64,000 bases of DNA from Mauremys mutica (GCF_020497125.1 NC_059082.1:20573965-20637964); one strand, 5' to 3'; shown: positions 1 to 11,059, numbered from the stretch's first letter. Made by a program: numbers and translations. The notes: generated by a model not told the origin, from the letters alone.

Positions 1-1126
1 TGCCTGAAGTCATGTCCATGCCGGTGCCCAGAGCGCCGCTGATGTCGGCCCCGCGCTCCAGAGGCAAGCCGTCACTGGGATCTCCACAGTCGCCTCTGGC
101 CCGGTAATGGTCTCAGTCGAGGGAACGTTCCCGATGCTGATCACTGCCCAGCGACCGCTCGGGGCAGAGTCCAGGTGGATCGCCCTCAACACTGAGCAGA
201 CTGTCTGGCTGGGACTTGCGGCACCGCTCGTCCTCAAGGAGTGAATATTGATGGGACCGCGGTGGGCGTCGCTGTCGGTCCTCATCTCGGAGAGGGTACA
301 GCAGTCGGTCACGGCACAATCATCGACACCGTTCCCGCTCGGACTCCCGCTCCAAGTCTCTGCCAAGACATCGCAGCCCTGGGCGTCAATCGCTGATGTC
401 TCGCTGTCGCAGGTCCACCTGTTGAGGCCGTTTGTGGAGCAGCTATTGGCATTGGTACCAGTCCTCCACATCGAGATTGTGGTCCCGTGGCCATCGTAGA
501 TCCTGGCACCACTGCTCCTCCCAGTCCAGAAACAGCAGCAGATCTTACATCAGCCCGGTCTCCATTCGTAACAGTCCTTCAATGGGCCGGGCCAGGCCAG
601 CCAACCCTGACAGCCGGCCCTGACAGTGCCACAGCAGGTGCAGTGGCACTGAGCATCATGGCCAGCCCAATGGTACCAGTGGGCACCATGGCCTCCAGCG
701 CAGCCCCCGGTGGGAACTCGCTCGGTAGCTGGACCTTCGGAAGCACTGTCAGCCCCTCTCTCCAGACCCCCGAGAAAGGAGTTGGTGGGTCGTACATCCT
801 CGGCACCGTGCCCGGAGTCCGACCAGGTGGTGGACCCTCCGGTGCCGGCCAACATCCAGAGAACTGCAACAGTCTCTTCGCCCTCTGGAGGAGGCGATTG
901 CCACCCCGCCCCTCTCCGTCCCGCAGGAGGACTTCAGGGCCCACCAGGAACTCTTAAAGAGGGTTGTGGCAAGCCTACACCTCCAGGCAGAGGAAATGGA
1001 GGGTCCCTCGGACTCTCTGTTTAACGTATTGTCCCCATCGGCACAGGATAGGGTGGCCTTGCCTCTCCATGAAGGGGTGGCTGAGATTTCATATGCCCTG
1101 TGGCAAACACCAACCTCGTTGGTCCC
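1..1126 (+). pseudogene. DIRS Gag remnant, frameshifted
   Basis: The C-terminal half is recognisable at about 888-1126 (third forward frame), with a FRAHQELLKRV segment followed by a SDSLFNVLSPSAQDRVALP segment; its counterpart in copy 2 (AHQELLKW, near 4470) lies in the same Gag context. Upstream, around 710-850, matching Gag sequence lies in the second forward frame, so an indel near 850 shifts the frame. Positions 250-550 decode in part to an Arg/Ser-rich stretch (for example RHRSRSDSRSKS), the same kind of domain as in copy 3. Gag would be the structural nucleic-acid-binding protein. The reading ends in TGA at the deletion junction near 1130. The N-terminus lies outside the window. Confidence 0.75.
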
Positions 1127-2085
1127 CATCTCGTGACCACGCTGATCCAGCTTATCCTTGATTACCTCCACCACCTGAGGGCCTGGTGCCCTCATCAGTC
1201 AAGGTGCACCTGGCAGCCATATAGGCCTTCCATCCACCAGTGCAAAGGCACACGGTATTTTCCCATGCTATGACTGGCCGGTTCCTTAAGGGTTTGGACC
1301 ATCTTTCTTTTTCCATATTCTAGACCCCTGGTCCTGCCGTGGGACCTAAACCTGGTGTTGGCTTCTCTCATGGGGGCCCCCATTTGAACCACTGGCCATG
1401 TGCTCCTGGTCTCACCTCTCACGGAAGGTGGCCTTCCTGGTTGCAATCATGTCGGCCAGGCAAGTCTCGGAGCTCAGGGCCGCCATACACGGTCTTTCAT
1501 AAGGACAAGGTCCAGCTCCGCCCACACCCCGCGTTCCTCCGATTCGGGCTCCGAAAGGTGGTCTCCGCCTACCACATGGGTCAGGACATTTTTCTACCGG
1601 TCCTCTGCCCCAAGCCTCACGGGTCCAGCGAGGAGTGCTGTCTCCACACGCTCGATGTGTGGCGGGCTCTGGCTTTCTACCTCGAGCAGACTAAGCCATT
1701 CAGAAAGTCCTCACAACTGTTCATCGCCTTGGCTGAGCACATGAGGGGCCAGCCGATTTCCACTCAGCAGCTTTCCAATTGGATCACTTCGTGCATCTGT
1801 TCCTGTTATGAACTGGTGGGTGTCCCCCTGCCACCCATTGTGAGGGCACACTTGACTCAGGCGCAGGCCTCGTTGGCTGCCTTTGTGGCCCATGTCCCCA
1901 TCCAGAACGTTTGTAGGGCCGCCACGTGGTCTTCGGTTCACACGTTCACCTCGCACTATGCGATCGTCCCCCAGCCCAGGGATGACGCCGGGTTCGGCAG
2001 GGCTGGCCTCCATTTGGGGACTTGTGAACTCCTACCCACCTCCAACAGATATAGCTTGGAATCACCTATTGTGGAATACATATGA
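1127..2085 (+). pseudogene. DIRS tyrosine recombinase remnant
   Basis: From about 1140 the sequence reads as the recombinase N-terminal part (LILDYLHHLRA, then a segment like VKVHLAAI with a stop) and a segment SARQVSELRA resembling the first catalytic-arginine region. After a frameshift near 1490 it is open from about 1495 to 2085: FHKDKVQLRPHPAF, HTLDVWRALAFYLEQTKPF, and finally VCRAATWSSVHTFTSHYAI. The last segment should hold the second arginine and the nucleophilic tyrosine; that residue assignment is from family knowledge. In intact DIRS elements the enzyme integrates a circular DNA copy. At least one internal stop and two frame changes make this copy inactive. Confidence 0.8.
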
Positions 2086-2104
2086 ACAATCACTCGAAGA
2101 AGAA
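2072..2104 (+). repeat. DIRS right terminal inverted repeat (copy 1)
   Basis: The segment ending CACTCGAAGAAGAA is the near-exact reverse complement of the left ends of copy 2 (from 3000) and copy 3 (from 54053). It directly abuts the short palindromic element that begins at 2105. Confidence 0.8.
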
Positions 2105-2407
2105 AAGACAGTTACCTTTTCCATAACTGGTGTTCTTCGAGATGTGTTCCATTCCACATCCCGCCCTCCTTCCCCTCTGTCAGAGTTGTCTGGTAAGAAG
2201 GAACTGAGGGTGGGGGGAGCGCGCAGTGCCCCTTATACTGAACCAGCCGGGTGCCACTCCAGGGTCGCGGGGGTCCTCCCCCACTACAGGTACTGCTAGG
2301 GGAAAAACTTTCGGCACCGGTGCACGTGGCAAGCACACACACCTATTGTGAAATAGACATGAGCAACACATCTTGAAGAACACCAGTTACGGAAAGGTAA
2401 CTGTCTT
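2105..2407 (-). mobile_element. Short DIRS-derived element with about 44-bp terminal inverted repeats
   Basis: The first and last about 44 bases (2105-2148 and 2365-2407) are inverted copies differing at two positions plus one indel; both start AAGACAGTTACC when read inwards. Read on the minus strand, the interior matches the 5' untranslated region of DIRS copies 2 and 3, including a TATAAGGGGC motif and a CAGTTCCTTCTT segment. It therefore looks like an inverted, autonomous-looking miniature made from a DIRS left end. No coding potential is seen. It could alternatively be a head-to-head remnant of a second DIRS element joined to copy 1. Confidence 0.6.
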
Positions 2408-2999
2408 ATCTCACAAAACAAGATTAAGGCAATAATCAGTGCATTTTCCTGTTGTGTCCTAGAAATAATTGTACAGCAGCTGTCAAATTCCCAATCTGAA
2501 ACTCGGCTCCGTGTAATGCAGCAGTGGGATAGGTATTGCCCAGTGCATACTGACACTAATAAGTTAGAAGAGGAGTAACTTATTTCACATGTATGCTGTA
2601 GTGTTTTTTCTTCTTGCTTTGAACCATACCTATTCTTGTTACTTTGATTTTGTTTTCTTAATTATTTTTTTTGCTTATAATGTTAACAATGACCTGAATA
2701 ACACAACTTTCAATTAATCATCAGATGGACCTTCCTTGGACTCTTCTATATTGGCATTTTTTAATTAAATGGCTGCTTTCTTTAGTCAGTAATTGAATTG
2801 CAATCGTGAAGCAGGTATTGTTGAATCAAGTGCTAAAATCTGATCGAAATAAAGGGCTGAGATTGCTACACATACAAACCGTTTGGTTCCAGAGCATTTG
2901 ATCAAATTAAATGGAGGATCAAATTTTCCAGTGACTGAATTCTTTGGAAGGAACTGCATGACCTATGCTGCTATATAGATCTCAAAATCATTAACTTAA
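2408..2999. other. AT-rich spacer between DIRS copies 1 and 2
   Basis: No reading frame, repeat or RNA signal is recognised. The two DIRS copies are therefore separate insertions about 600 bp apart. Confidence 0.5.
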
Positions 3000-3330
3000 T
3001 TCTTCTTCGAGTGCTTGCTCATGTCGATTCCATGTTAGGTGTGCAGGCACAACATGCACAGTTGCCAGAGATTTTCCCTTCGTGGTATCCGCAGGGCCGG
3101 CTCTAGTGCCCTCTGGAGTCCTGTGCAGATGCACCAGTATAAGGGGCGCCAACAGCTGTGCATCCTCTCTGTTCCTTCTTATCACCAGTGACGGTTGATT
3201 GGAACAATCTTCTTGCTCTTGCAAAGCTTCCCTAACAGGGGTTTGGACTCTGATCTGTGTTGTATCTAGTTTTTGTAGTTAGCGAATTTAGTTACCAGTT
3301 AGTCTTAGTATACATAATGTGGATAGCGGT
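3000..3330 (+). promoter_or_regulatory. DIRS copy 2 left terminus and 5' untranslated/promoter region
   Basis: The terminal repeat is followed by a TATAAGGGGCGC motif at 3138, a candidate core promoter. The same motif recurs, inverted, in the short element at 2105-2407, and a TATATA lies at the equivalent place in copy 3 (54193). Promoter function is inferred from position and conservation only. Confidence 0.45.
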
Positions 3331-5397
3331 CCCAGTCATAGAGGGACGTTGTTCCAGGGGCTTCAGACCGTGGACTCAGAAAGACGCCTGTGGCAAATCA
3401 CATGCCTGTGTGCGACCCACATTCAGCCTGTCTAAAGTGCATGGGAAAGCTCATGTTAAGGAGAAATGTAAGATCTGCAGGGGCTTCAGACCGCGGACTC
3501 AGAAAGACAGAGACATTTGCCTCAATGCTCTGCTAATGGAGACAGCCCTCAGACTGTCCTCCGTGCAAAGTGCTCCACCGGCACCATTCTGCATGCTGAG
3601 AGAGGGTGCGCTTCAGTGCTGAGGAGGAACAAGAAGGGAGCAACCAACCTAGTGAGACCTATGCCAGGCCACTTGTCCTCCCCAGAGCGATGGTCGGCTC
3701 CAGTGACTCCGCCTAGGGCACCAAGCCCAGTCTGGGACCCACCTCTGACTCTGGGGAGTGATCATGGTACCTCATGCCTGTGGGTCCCCTCGACTCTGGA
3801 GGCGTTCCATGCTGCAAAGGACTTAATGTCCCTCCTGATACCCACCCACTCCCCAGGGTCCCATGCCTGTCAGTGCTACAGGGACAGAAGGGCGCAAGGT
3901 GTGGGGAGCTCCTTTGCGGCACTGGCTGTAGTGGCACCTTCCAGAGGAAAGCCCTCCATGGCACTGCCTCAGTGGTCTCCGCTGTGACGTCAGTCACCAA
4001 TCCCCTGGCACTGCCTGGAGGCAGAACCAAGTACAGCTTTTCTATGTTGTCTGAGAGAAGAGTCCGAAGTGGAATCCTTCGCTCCACCAAAGAATTACAG
4101 TACCGGTACCCGACTTATGCACTGGACTTCAGTTCCGGCCCTGCAGCCACTGCTTGGCTACCGGGACATTTTCCCATGCATTGGCAGTATTAGAACCTGT
4201 GTGGTTTTCCCCCAGCACCGGTACCCCCTTCCCAGTGGTCCTACTCAGTCGATTCTGAAAGACGAGCCAAGGCGCTGTCCCGACCAGAACCAGACCCCCA
4301 CTCTGGCACCAACCCTGGCACTGAGGTGACTGAAGTGGCCCCATTGGAGGAGGAACAAAGGGAGGAGAAAGGAGCAGCCCCTCCCATGACACTATCAGCC
4401 TCCTGCTCCTCGTCCCTGAATGAGGTGTTAGTAGGTCCTTCTATCCTGTTCCTTTGGGACGATTTCATGGCCCATCAGGAGCTCCTGAAATGGACCACTA
4501 CAAACTTGGAGCTGGAAGTGGAGGAGCTAAAGGAGTCCGCACAGCCTGATTGATATCCTGGCTGCAGCAGCTCCCTCCAGAGTGGCCCTCCCAGTCAATG
4601 AGGTGGTGTTGGGACCAGTCAGGGCTCTATGGCAGACCCCTTCCTCACCTCAGAAAGGGTAGAAAAGAAGTGTTATGTACAGGCCAGTGATTTCGAGTAC
4701 TTCTATTCTCGCACACACACACCAGGGTCTCTGGTGGTGTCAGCCATGAACTAGAAGGACTGACAAGGACAGTCCAGCGCCACACCAAAGAATGAAGAGG
4801 CTAAGAGACTAGATCTATTTGAGAGAAAGGTTTATTCCACAGGCAGCCTCCAGCTCCATATCTCTAACCAGCAGGTGTTGCTGGGAAGGTCCGATTTTAA
4901 TCTGTGGGACTCAGTGGACAAGTTCAAGGACTCCCTGCTGCAGGAGTCGAGGCAAGAGTTCATGGCCATGCTGGAGGAAGGCAAGATGGTGGCCAGGGTC
5001 TCCCTCCAGGCAGCTCTGGATGCGGCTGACTGTGGCCAGAAAGATGGCATCGGTGGTCACCATGAGACGCTGTTTGTGGCTCCAGTCATCAGGCCTCTCG
5101 CATGAGGTGCAATAGTGAGTCCAGGATCTCCCCTTCAAGGGTAGCTCTCTATTTTCCGAGCAGACAGACTCCAAATTGCACAGCCTCAAAGACTCAAGAG
5201 TCACACTCCGCTCTCTAGGCCTGTACATGCCCCTGGCCTCCTGGAAGCATTTCAGGCCTCAACAGCCTCCCAGGTTTCTGGGGCTTCCCAGGCAGGAATC
5301 CTATAAGAGGAAAGGAAAGGGCTATAAGTGCCATCAGCCTCTATGGTCTTTATCAGCCTCCCAGTTGTGCCCTGGTGGGTCCAGACAGGCCTTTTGA
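3330..5397 (+). pseudogene. DIRS Gag remnant (copy 2)
   Basis: The N-terminal part retains CKICRGFRPRTQKDRD (around 3470-3510), the counterpart of the last Cys pair and following basic segment of the copy 3 Gag. A related GFRPWTQKD block lies about 120 bp upstream (3358), which suggests a local duplication. The middle holds DDFMAHQELLKW (around 4460-4490). The C-terminal part around 4875-5100 (SRQEFMAMLEEGKMVAR) parallels SRQEFSALLEEGKKATR in copy 3. Stops and frame changes split it into at least four pieces. The Arg/Ser-rich middle of copy 3 is hardly recognisable here. Confidence 0.7.
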
Positions 5398-5539
5398 GGG
5401 TACGCCTGAGGACAGCATACCAGACTCAGTTCAGCATCCATCCCCCCCATTTATTTTTGGACCGGCTATCACCCTTCCACACTGCATGGTCCTGCATAAC
5501 ATTGGACTGTTGGATGCTCAGTACTGACAGTTGGAGACA

Positions 5540-6200
5540 TCCTGCAGTTTTCATCCACCCCTCCCTTCCACCCGCTAACCCCATCACTCTTCAGGGACCC
5601 TTCTCATGAGCAACTTCTCATCCAGGAGCTGCACCCCCCTACGTGTGGGGGCCATAGAGGAAGTTCCTCAAGTCTTGAGAGGGAAGGGGTTTTATTCCTG
5701 ATATTGCCTAATCCCGAAGGCCAAAGGAGGGTTGCGTTGCCTCAACAAAATATCTCATTAAATTGAGGTTCCGCATGGTCTCCCTGGCCTCCACCATTCC
5801 CTCCCTGGATCCAGGAGACTGGTACGCCAACCTCGATTTAAGGACACTTATTTCCACATCCCTGTCTTCCGTGGACCCCAGAGATTCCTCCAGTTTGTGG
5901 TGGGCCAGTGCCATTACCAGTTCACTGTGCTTCCTTTCCTTTCCTTTCCTGTCAGCAGCCCCAGGGATTCTTACAAAGTGAATGGAGGTGGTTTCAGCTT
6001 ACCTGAGACAGAGGCGTACAAATCTACCCATACCTTGATGATTGGCTGATCAAAGGCCGCTCGCGGGCTCAGGTTCAGCACAGCATTGGCATAGTACTGG
6101 CCACCTGTCGGGCACTGGGCCTGTTAATAAATGAACAGAAATCAATACCAGTCCCAGTGCAGAGAAGAGAGTTTATAGAGGCAGTGCGCCACTCAACTCA
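5540..6200 (+). pseudogene. DIRS reverse transcriptase remnant (copy 2)
   Basis: Recognisable blocks, in the order found in the intact copy 3 domain, are RDPSHEQ at about 5600, LIPKAKGGLR at about 5705, PSLDPGDWYANLD around 5805, and a decayed ALGLL segment near 6115. About 15 bases after KAKGGLR are missing, and the region of motif B carries a short CTTTC-type repeat (5931-5950). The domain would copy the element's RNA; it is plainly dead here. Confidence 0.75.
5931..5950. repeat. Short pentanucleotide (TTTCC) microsatellite inside the RT remnant
   Basis: Four tandem TTTCC units arose where the RT sequence itself reads CTTCCTTTC, so this is a local expansion in decayed coding sequence. Confidence 0.8.
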
Positions 6201-6499
6201 GGTCAAGGCCTACCTGCCGGAGGCCCGGTTCCAAACTATATCAGATCTAATAACCCACATCACAGATCACCTGCTTACAATTGCCTCAATTGTCTCAAGT
6301 GTCTCAAGCTGTTAGGTCACACAGCAGACTGCACCTATGTGGCGCAGTACGTGCGGCTTTGCCTCAAGCTCCTACAGATGTTGCTGGCATTAGTCTACTC
6401 CCTGGGCAGACACCACTTGGACTCGGTTTTCAAGATCTGCCAACTGTCTTAGCTTCTCTGATTTGGTGGACAGACCCACCTTTGGTGATGAAAAGGGTG

Positions 6500-7245
6500 C
6501 CTTTCACTGCCCTGTACACAACAGCAATGTTGGTTTCAGAAGCATCAGACATGGAGTGGGGAGCCCCACCGTGGCAGACTTAGAACCCAGCATCTCTGGT
6601 CCCAGGAAGAACTCTTCCTGCACATAAATGTCAGGGAACTCAGGGCGATAAGCTTAGCCTGCCAACTGTTTCTTCTCCAGCTCTCAGGCCAGGCCATGCA
6701 GGTCTTGACGGACAACACAGCCTCAAAGTTTTACATCAACAAGCAAGAAGGAACTTGCTCCTCAGCCCTGTGTCAAGAGACCCTCTGACTGTGGGACTTC
6801 TGTGTGAGCCATGCCATTCAGCTCGAGGTGGCACACCTCCCAGGACACTGGAATGTGTTGGCAGATCTCCTGAGTGGGTTCTTTTCCTCTCGCCACACAA
6901 GAGGTCTCTTCACCCAGAGTTTGCCAGTGTTATCTTCCAGAAGCGATGGGACTCCCCAGGTGGACCTGTTCATCACCAGACAGAACAGGAAATGCCACCG
7001 GTTCTGTTCAATGCGCGGGCTCAGCAAGGGCTCCCTGTCCGATGGCTTCCTGCTCTCATGGGCAGATGGACAGCTGTATGCCTTCCCACCCATCCCCTTG
7101 GTTTACAAAGTGCTCCCAAAAATCCAGATGTACAAGGCGAAAGTTATCATGATAACTCCAGCATGGCCATGCCAGCACTGGTTCAGCACGCTTCTGGACC
7201 TCTCGGTAGCAACTCCACTAGAGCTCCCACCCCATCTGGACTAGA
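6500..7245 (+). pseudogene. DIRS RNase H region and downstream linker remnant (copy 2)
   Basis: Segments INVRELRAISLACQLFL, QVLTDNTASKFYINKQ and EVAHLPGHWNVLADLLS (about 6625-6880) match the RNase H region that follows RT in DIRS elements. The downstream block QVDLFITRQNRKC (about 6955-7000) and LLSWADGQLYAFPPIPLV are also standard for this family. The frame is open from 6804 to 7244 but is closed by a stop upstream near 6785. The first catalytic acidic region reads SEASDMEWG rather than the usual TDAS, a likely lesion. Confidence 0.75.
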
Positions 7246-7334
7246 TTTCACAAGACCACGACTTGGTTGCTCCACCCGAACCTCGCCTCCCTACACCTGT
7301 TGGCAGAACCCTGAGGAGCTGGCCTGCTCAGATC

Positions 7335-8235
7335 AGGTCCCACAAGTCTTGCTAAGTGGTAGGAAACCTTCCACCAGGGCTACTTCCTCCATCTCTGTCT
7401 TCCTTGCAGTCTATCTTGGACTGTTTGCTCCACCTTGGTCAAAGTTCACTTGGCAGCCATCTTGACTTTCCATCCTCCAGTCTAGGGCAGATCAGTCTTC
7501 TCCCACGAGATGACAATCAGGTTCCTCAAGGGTTTGGAAAGACTCTACCCGCAGGTTCGTGACCCAGTTCCCCCCTGGGACTTAAACCTTGTCCTGTCGA
7601 GTCTCATGGGGCCCCCACTTTGAGCCACTGGCATCTTGTTCCTTACTGCTCCTCTCGTGGAAGGTCACCTTTCTGGTGGCGATTACTTCGTCCGGAAGGG
7701 TCTCCGAGATCAAAGCCCTGACATATACGGTGTTCTTCAAGGACAAGGTCCAGCTGCGCCCCCAACCAGCCTTCCTACCCAAGGTGTGGTTGAAGTTCCA
7801 TATCAACCAGGACATTTTTCTGTCTTCTTTTCAAAGTCTCACAGCACCGATGAGGAACGTCGGCTACACACATTAGACATTAGGTGGGCCCTGGCCTTCT
7901 ATATCAAAAGGACTAAGCCCTTCTGCAACTCTACGCAGCTTTCTGTAGCTGTGGCAGACAGGATGAAAGGACTACTGTTGTCCTGGATAACCACCTGCTT
8001 CTGAGCTTGCTACAAGCAAGGCAAAGGTTCCGCTGCTGGCCATTGGTACAGCTCATCCCACAAGAACACACACTTCACCAGCAGCGTTCCTAACACAGCT
8101 ACCAATCCAGGACATCTGCAGGGCTGTAATGCGGTTGTTCGTGTCCCACTATGCCATCACCCAAGAGGTCCATGATGATGCCAGTTTCTGGAGAGCAGTG
8201 TTGCAATCAGCACATTCATGAACTCCGAGCCCATC
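7335..8235 (+). pseudogene. DIRS tyrosine recombinase remnant (copy 2)
   Basis: The matching order to copy 1 is clear: a basic N-terminal segment near 7360, VAITSSGRVSEIKAL at about 7675, FFKDKVQLRPQPAFL at about 7730, and LHTLDIRWALAFYIKRTKPF at about 7865. The part that should carry the final Arg and Tyr (about 8090-8160) is present at the DNA level but frame-broken. It is inactive through many stops. Confidence 0.7.
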
Positions 8236-8257
8236 TCCAGGGATATTTCTTGTGAGT

Positions 8258-8336
8258 CACCTAGCATGGAATGGACATGAGCAGCACATCTCTAAGAATA
8301 ACAGTTATGGAAGATTAGTAGCTGTTTTTCCTTCTA
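8258..8336 (+). repeat. DIRS right terminus (copy 2)
   Basis: It reads GGAATGGACATGAGCAGCAC, the inverse of the copy 2 left end, and is followed by an imperfect palindrome (AACAGTTATGG to TAGCTGTT) like the outer ends of the element at 2105-2407. Confidence 0.65.
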
Positions 8337-8869
8337 ACAAACCATAATCTTTGCATAGTGTTTTTTTCCTGGCATACTGTATCATAGCTAGCAGCACATT
8401 TATTTGATCAGCTGTACCTGCAATGAGTAAAGTTTTCTTTGTAGTAATCTTGTAGCTGCATGTTCTGCTTTCATGTTTTCAATGGTTGTCAGACTTAAGT
8501 ATTCAGAAAAATAGTAATTTTTAATCCAGTGGAATATTTATTCATTCTGAACATGAGCTTTATTGTGTATCTTACAAATGTCATTTGGCTACAGTTCAAG
8601 GGATGGCAGCTTCTCCCCTGGGTAAGATTAAAAGGACCACTTCTGTTCTCCCCTTTTACGGATACAAATAAACTATTATTCCATGCTGTGGCTTTTAATG
8701 AGTAACTGATTCAGCATTTAATGTAACGGTTGTTCCCCAAAAATATTTTGCTAGTTTGCAAAGATTTTTGCCAGGACAACCCCCCCCCTTTTTTCGATAA
8801 TATCACATCAAAGCATTTGGCATATTCAGCTGAAGTCAAGTATTAAAAGTCCCATTTGTAGACAAGGAT
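8337..8869. other. AT-rich DNA, nothing recognised
   Basis: No frame, repeat or RNA gene is supported here. A short homopolymer C/T run near 8780 is the only low-complexity feature. Confidence 0.4.
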
Positions 8870-9062
8870 TCCATTGTACTACCTGCTGTGCAAACACAAA
8901 ACTTAAAAGATGATCTCTGCCCCAAGGAGTTTACAATCTAAATATAAGATGAGAGACACTGGGTTACTGCGAACAGATGTGGGAGGACAAGGAGACAGTA
9001 TCTGTTGTCATGATAGGCAGTAGTTTCAACATATCAGATGCCTAATCATTGTCAAGTAGCAA
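8870..9062 (-). repeat. Ancient MIR/CORE-like SINE tail fragment
   Basis: The words GTGCAAACACAAAAC and ATCTCTGCCCCAAGGAGTTT also occur, with changes, at 11265-11340 and inverted at 35140-35230 and 40440-40520. They behave as the 3' section of one dispersed ancient SINE family. Confidence 0.45.
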
Positions 9063-9724
9063 GTCTCTTGAGATTAAAACTGCAAGGACAGTGATTGGTT
9101 TATATTTTTTTTAAAAGGGTCTATTTTAGGTGTTTGTATACTACCAATCTAGGCACTGAATATCTTAGGATATGATGGAATCCAGGTTTGAAATATGAAA
9201 TACACATAAAATCCATTCTGAGGCAGACAAAATATAAAATGGTGTCTGTTTGTACAAACCATAGATGCTTAAATGTTTGGTCCTTTACTGAGAGTTGTAT
9301 AGCAGCTTTTGTAGTACTTGTGGTATAGCACATTGAATAACTACTACAAGAGCTTTTTAAAAAAAAATCTGTGAATTCTTTATATAGATTCTATTTTGAA
9401 CCATAAAAGCAAGCAACAACAGTGGCATACATAAACCATACTGGAATTATTTTTGTTAGAAGACAGCAGGAAAAGTGGTTGGTTAGATGTTTGAAAATAT
9501 GTTTATGCTTAGGTCCTGGCATATCTCAAATTGCTAGGGTGATGCACAGAGAGTTCATATCATCTGTGCTTACTGGATTCACTGTCCTTTTTTGTATCCA
9601 ATAATATAAAAAAAATCTCATTAGGCAAAATGTTTTAATATTCCTGTTTGGCTGCTAAAGATGGACTTTTAAAGAATAAATGGTTATTTATCAATATTTT
9701 AATAGATTAGGGATACACTATCAA

Positions 9725-9802
9725 CCTGATCCAAAACCCACTGAAGTTCATGGGAGTTTCTCCACCAACTTCGATGAGCTTTGGGTCAGATCCTGTAATC
9801 AT
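9725..9802. repeat. Short fold-back repeat
   Basis: GATCCAAAACCCACTGAAGT at the left pairs with an inverted counterpart (ACTTCGATGAGCTTTGGGTC) at the right, giving a hairpin of about 75 bp. Similar fold-backs lie at 35607 and 37680. Confidence 0.45.
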
Positions 9803-9850
9803 GGGTTTGAAGTACATCTGTTTTTACTAGATGGGTAGTATTCCCTAGAG

Positions 9851-10042
9851 CAGTGGTCTCCAAAGTGGGGTGCACAAGAGGATCCTTCAGGGTGCGCGGC
9901 AGGAGGAGCGCCACCAAGCGGCTCTTTTTTTGTGCTTGGGGCAGCAAAAATGGTAGAGCCGGCCCTGCAGTGCGGCAGGGGACGCATGCTCAAAATTTTT
10001 TTACTGATAGGGGTGCGTGATCAAAAAGTTTGGAGACCACTG
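9851..10042. mobile_element. hAT-type non-autonomous element (192 bp)
   Basis: The ends are CAGTGGTCTCCAAA and its inverse TTTGGAGACCACTG. The flanks are a perfect 8-bp duplication, CCCTAGAG (9843-9850 and 10043-10050), the hAT signature. The interior includes a piece (GGGGCAGCAAAAATGGTAGA followed by GCCGGCCCTG) that matches the right end of the different hAT-type element at 29193-29438, so this is a composite. No coding capacity. Confidence 0.9.
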
Positions 10043-10050
10043 CCCTAGAG

Positions 10051-11059
10051 GGTAATCTAGAGTGTTAAAATGTTAACTAATAGCACCTTTTGCGAAAATG
10101 CTGTTTGCTGCCACTCTGTTAAATTTCACTTTCAAGAAGAAGTTGAAAGTAGAAGCCAAACTGTGGTTAGGGTGCACCCCGAGCATTTAGGGCATGTGGT
10201 TCAGGTGGGCAGAAAACTTGTGCGTGTGCTTCTGAAAATGTGGGCTGAGTAAATGATAACTGCATTTTGTATTATATACAAAGTGCCTGAGATTAAAGGG
10301 ATACTAATTAGTGCAATTTCCATTCTCTCACCAAATCTTGAAATCCCTTTGTACAACAGTCAAAACCTGAGTGTGCTTGATCTAAATTAAGTATCTCTTT
10401 ATACAAATAGCTTTATTGCCATCTTCTATTGTCAACTACACTATAGACTCCTTATTAAAGCTCTGAAACACCTGAATATTATTACATAAAGGCAGATATT
10501 CTGTGTCTGGAAAATCAAAGCTTCCTTCTATATATAAGGTAATTTTTTTTTAAAATGGTGCTCACACTCTTATGAGGCCATCATTAAAACAAAGACGACA
10601 TGTCTTTATCTTTTAAGAATATCTTTTTTTTTCCCCCTCAGCATTTTAGGAAGGTGCTTTCCTAACTGAGCTGGCTTGACTGCACGTGTAGCTCATAGAG
10701 GCACTTGAAAGGATAGACTATGACAGTGTAATAGTAAGAATAATAAAACATCAATATCGTATTAAAAAAGGGAAACTGTTTAGACTAAAATAGGAATTGT
10801 GGCATATATTTTGTGCAAGTACCAACTTTTTAACTAGTGAGGCTGTCTATCCTTTATCCCAAAGTACACTTTTATTTATAAATAAATACAAACATTAAAA
10901 TATATATACAAAATTAACAGTACAGTAAGATAAACTGATTTCCTCTTTAAATTATCCATATGTTTATAGGGCCCTCTTGTCACCTTAGCTGCTTAACGCA
11001 ACGGGAACAAAGCATTGTTTAAATCACACAATTGGGGCTATGTGCTGTTATTGTAGGGC
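10051..11059. other. Unassigned AT-rich DNA
   Basis: No gene is seen. The 60-codon open frame at 10070-10252 has no recognisable motif and is likely chance. Confidence 0.4.

Larger units (their letters stand above)
1..2104 (+). mobile_element. DIRS-type retrotransposon, 3' part, internally deleted (copy 1)
   Basis: The stretch reads as DIRS Gag at the left and DIRS tyrosine recombinase at the right, with the RT and RNase H regions of copy 2 missing between them. It runs off the left edge of the window. The right end (2072-2104) is an inverted match to the left ends of the two other DIRS copies, which begin TTCTTCTTCGAGTG. No long terminal repeats are seen, as expected for DIRS. Several frameshifts and stops show it is dead. 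It looks less decayed than copy 2 and more decayed than copy 3. Confidence 0.85.
3000..8336 (+). mobile_element. DIRS-type retrotransposon, near full length, decayed (copy 2)
   Basis: The left end (TTCTTCTTCGAGTGCTTGCTC) is shared with copy 3. It is followed in order by a 5' untranslated region, Gag, reverse transcriptase, RNase H and tyrosine recombinase remnants. The right end near 8265-8336 (GGACATGAGCAGCACATCTC) is an imperfect inverted match to the left end. The length, about 5.3 kb, fits a full DIRS element. Every coding block holds stops and frameshifts, so it is an old insertion. No target-site duplication is evident, as expected for integration by a tyrosine recombinase. Confidence 0.85.

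Noticed and set aside
10..471. 153-codon minus-strand frame at the window start
   Set aside because: Antisense shadow of the decayed DIRS Gag region.
5540..6200. RT remnant as endogenous retrovirus
   Set aside because: No long terminal repeats, protease or envelope; inverted ends and a tyrosine recombinase identify DIRS.
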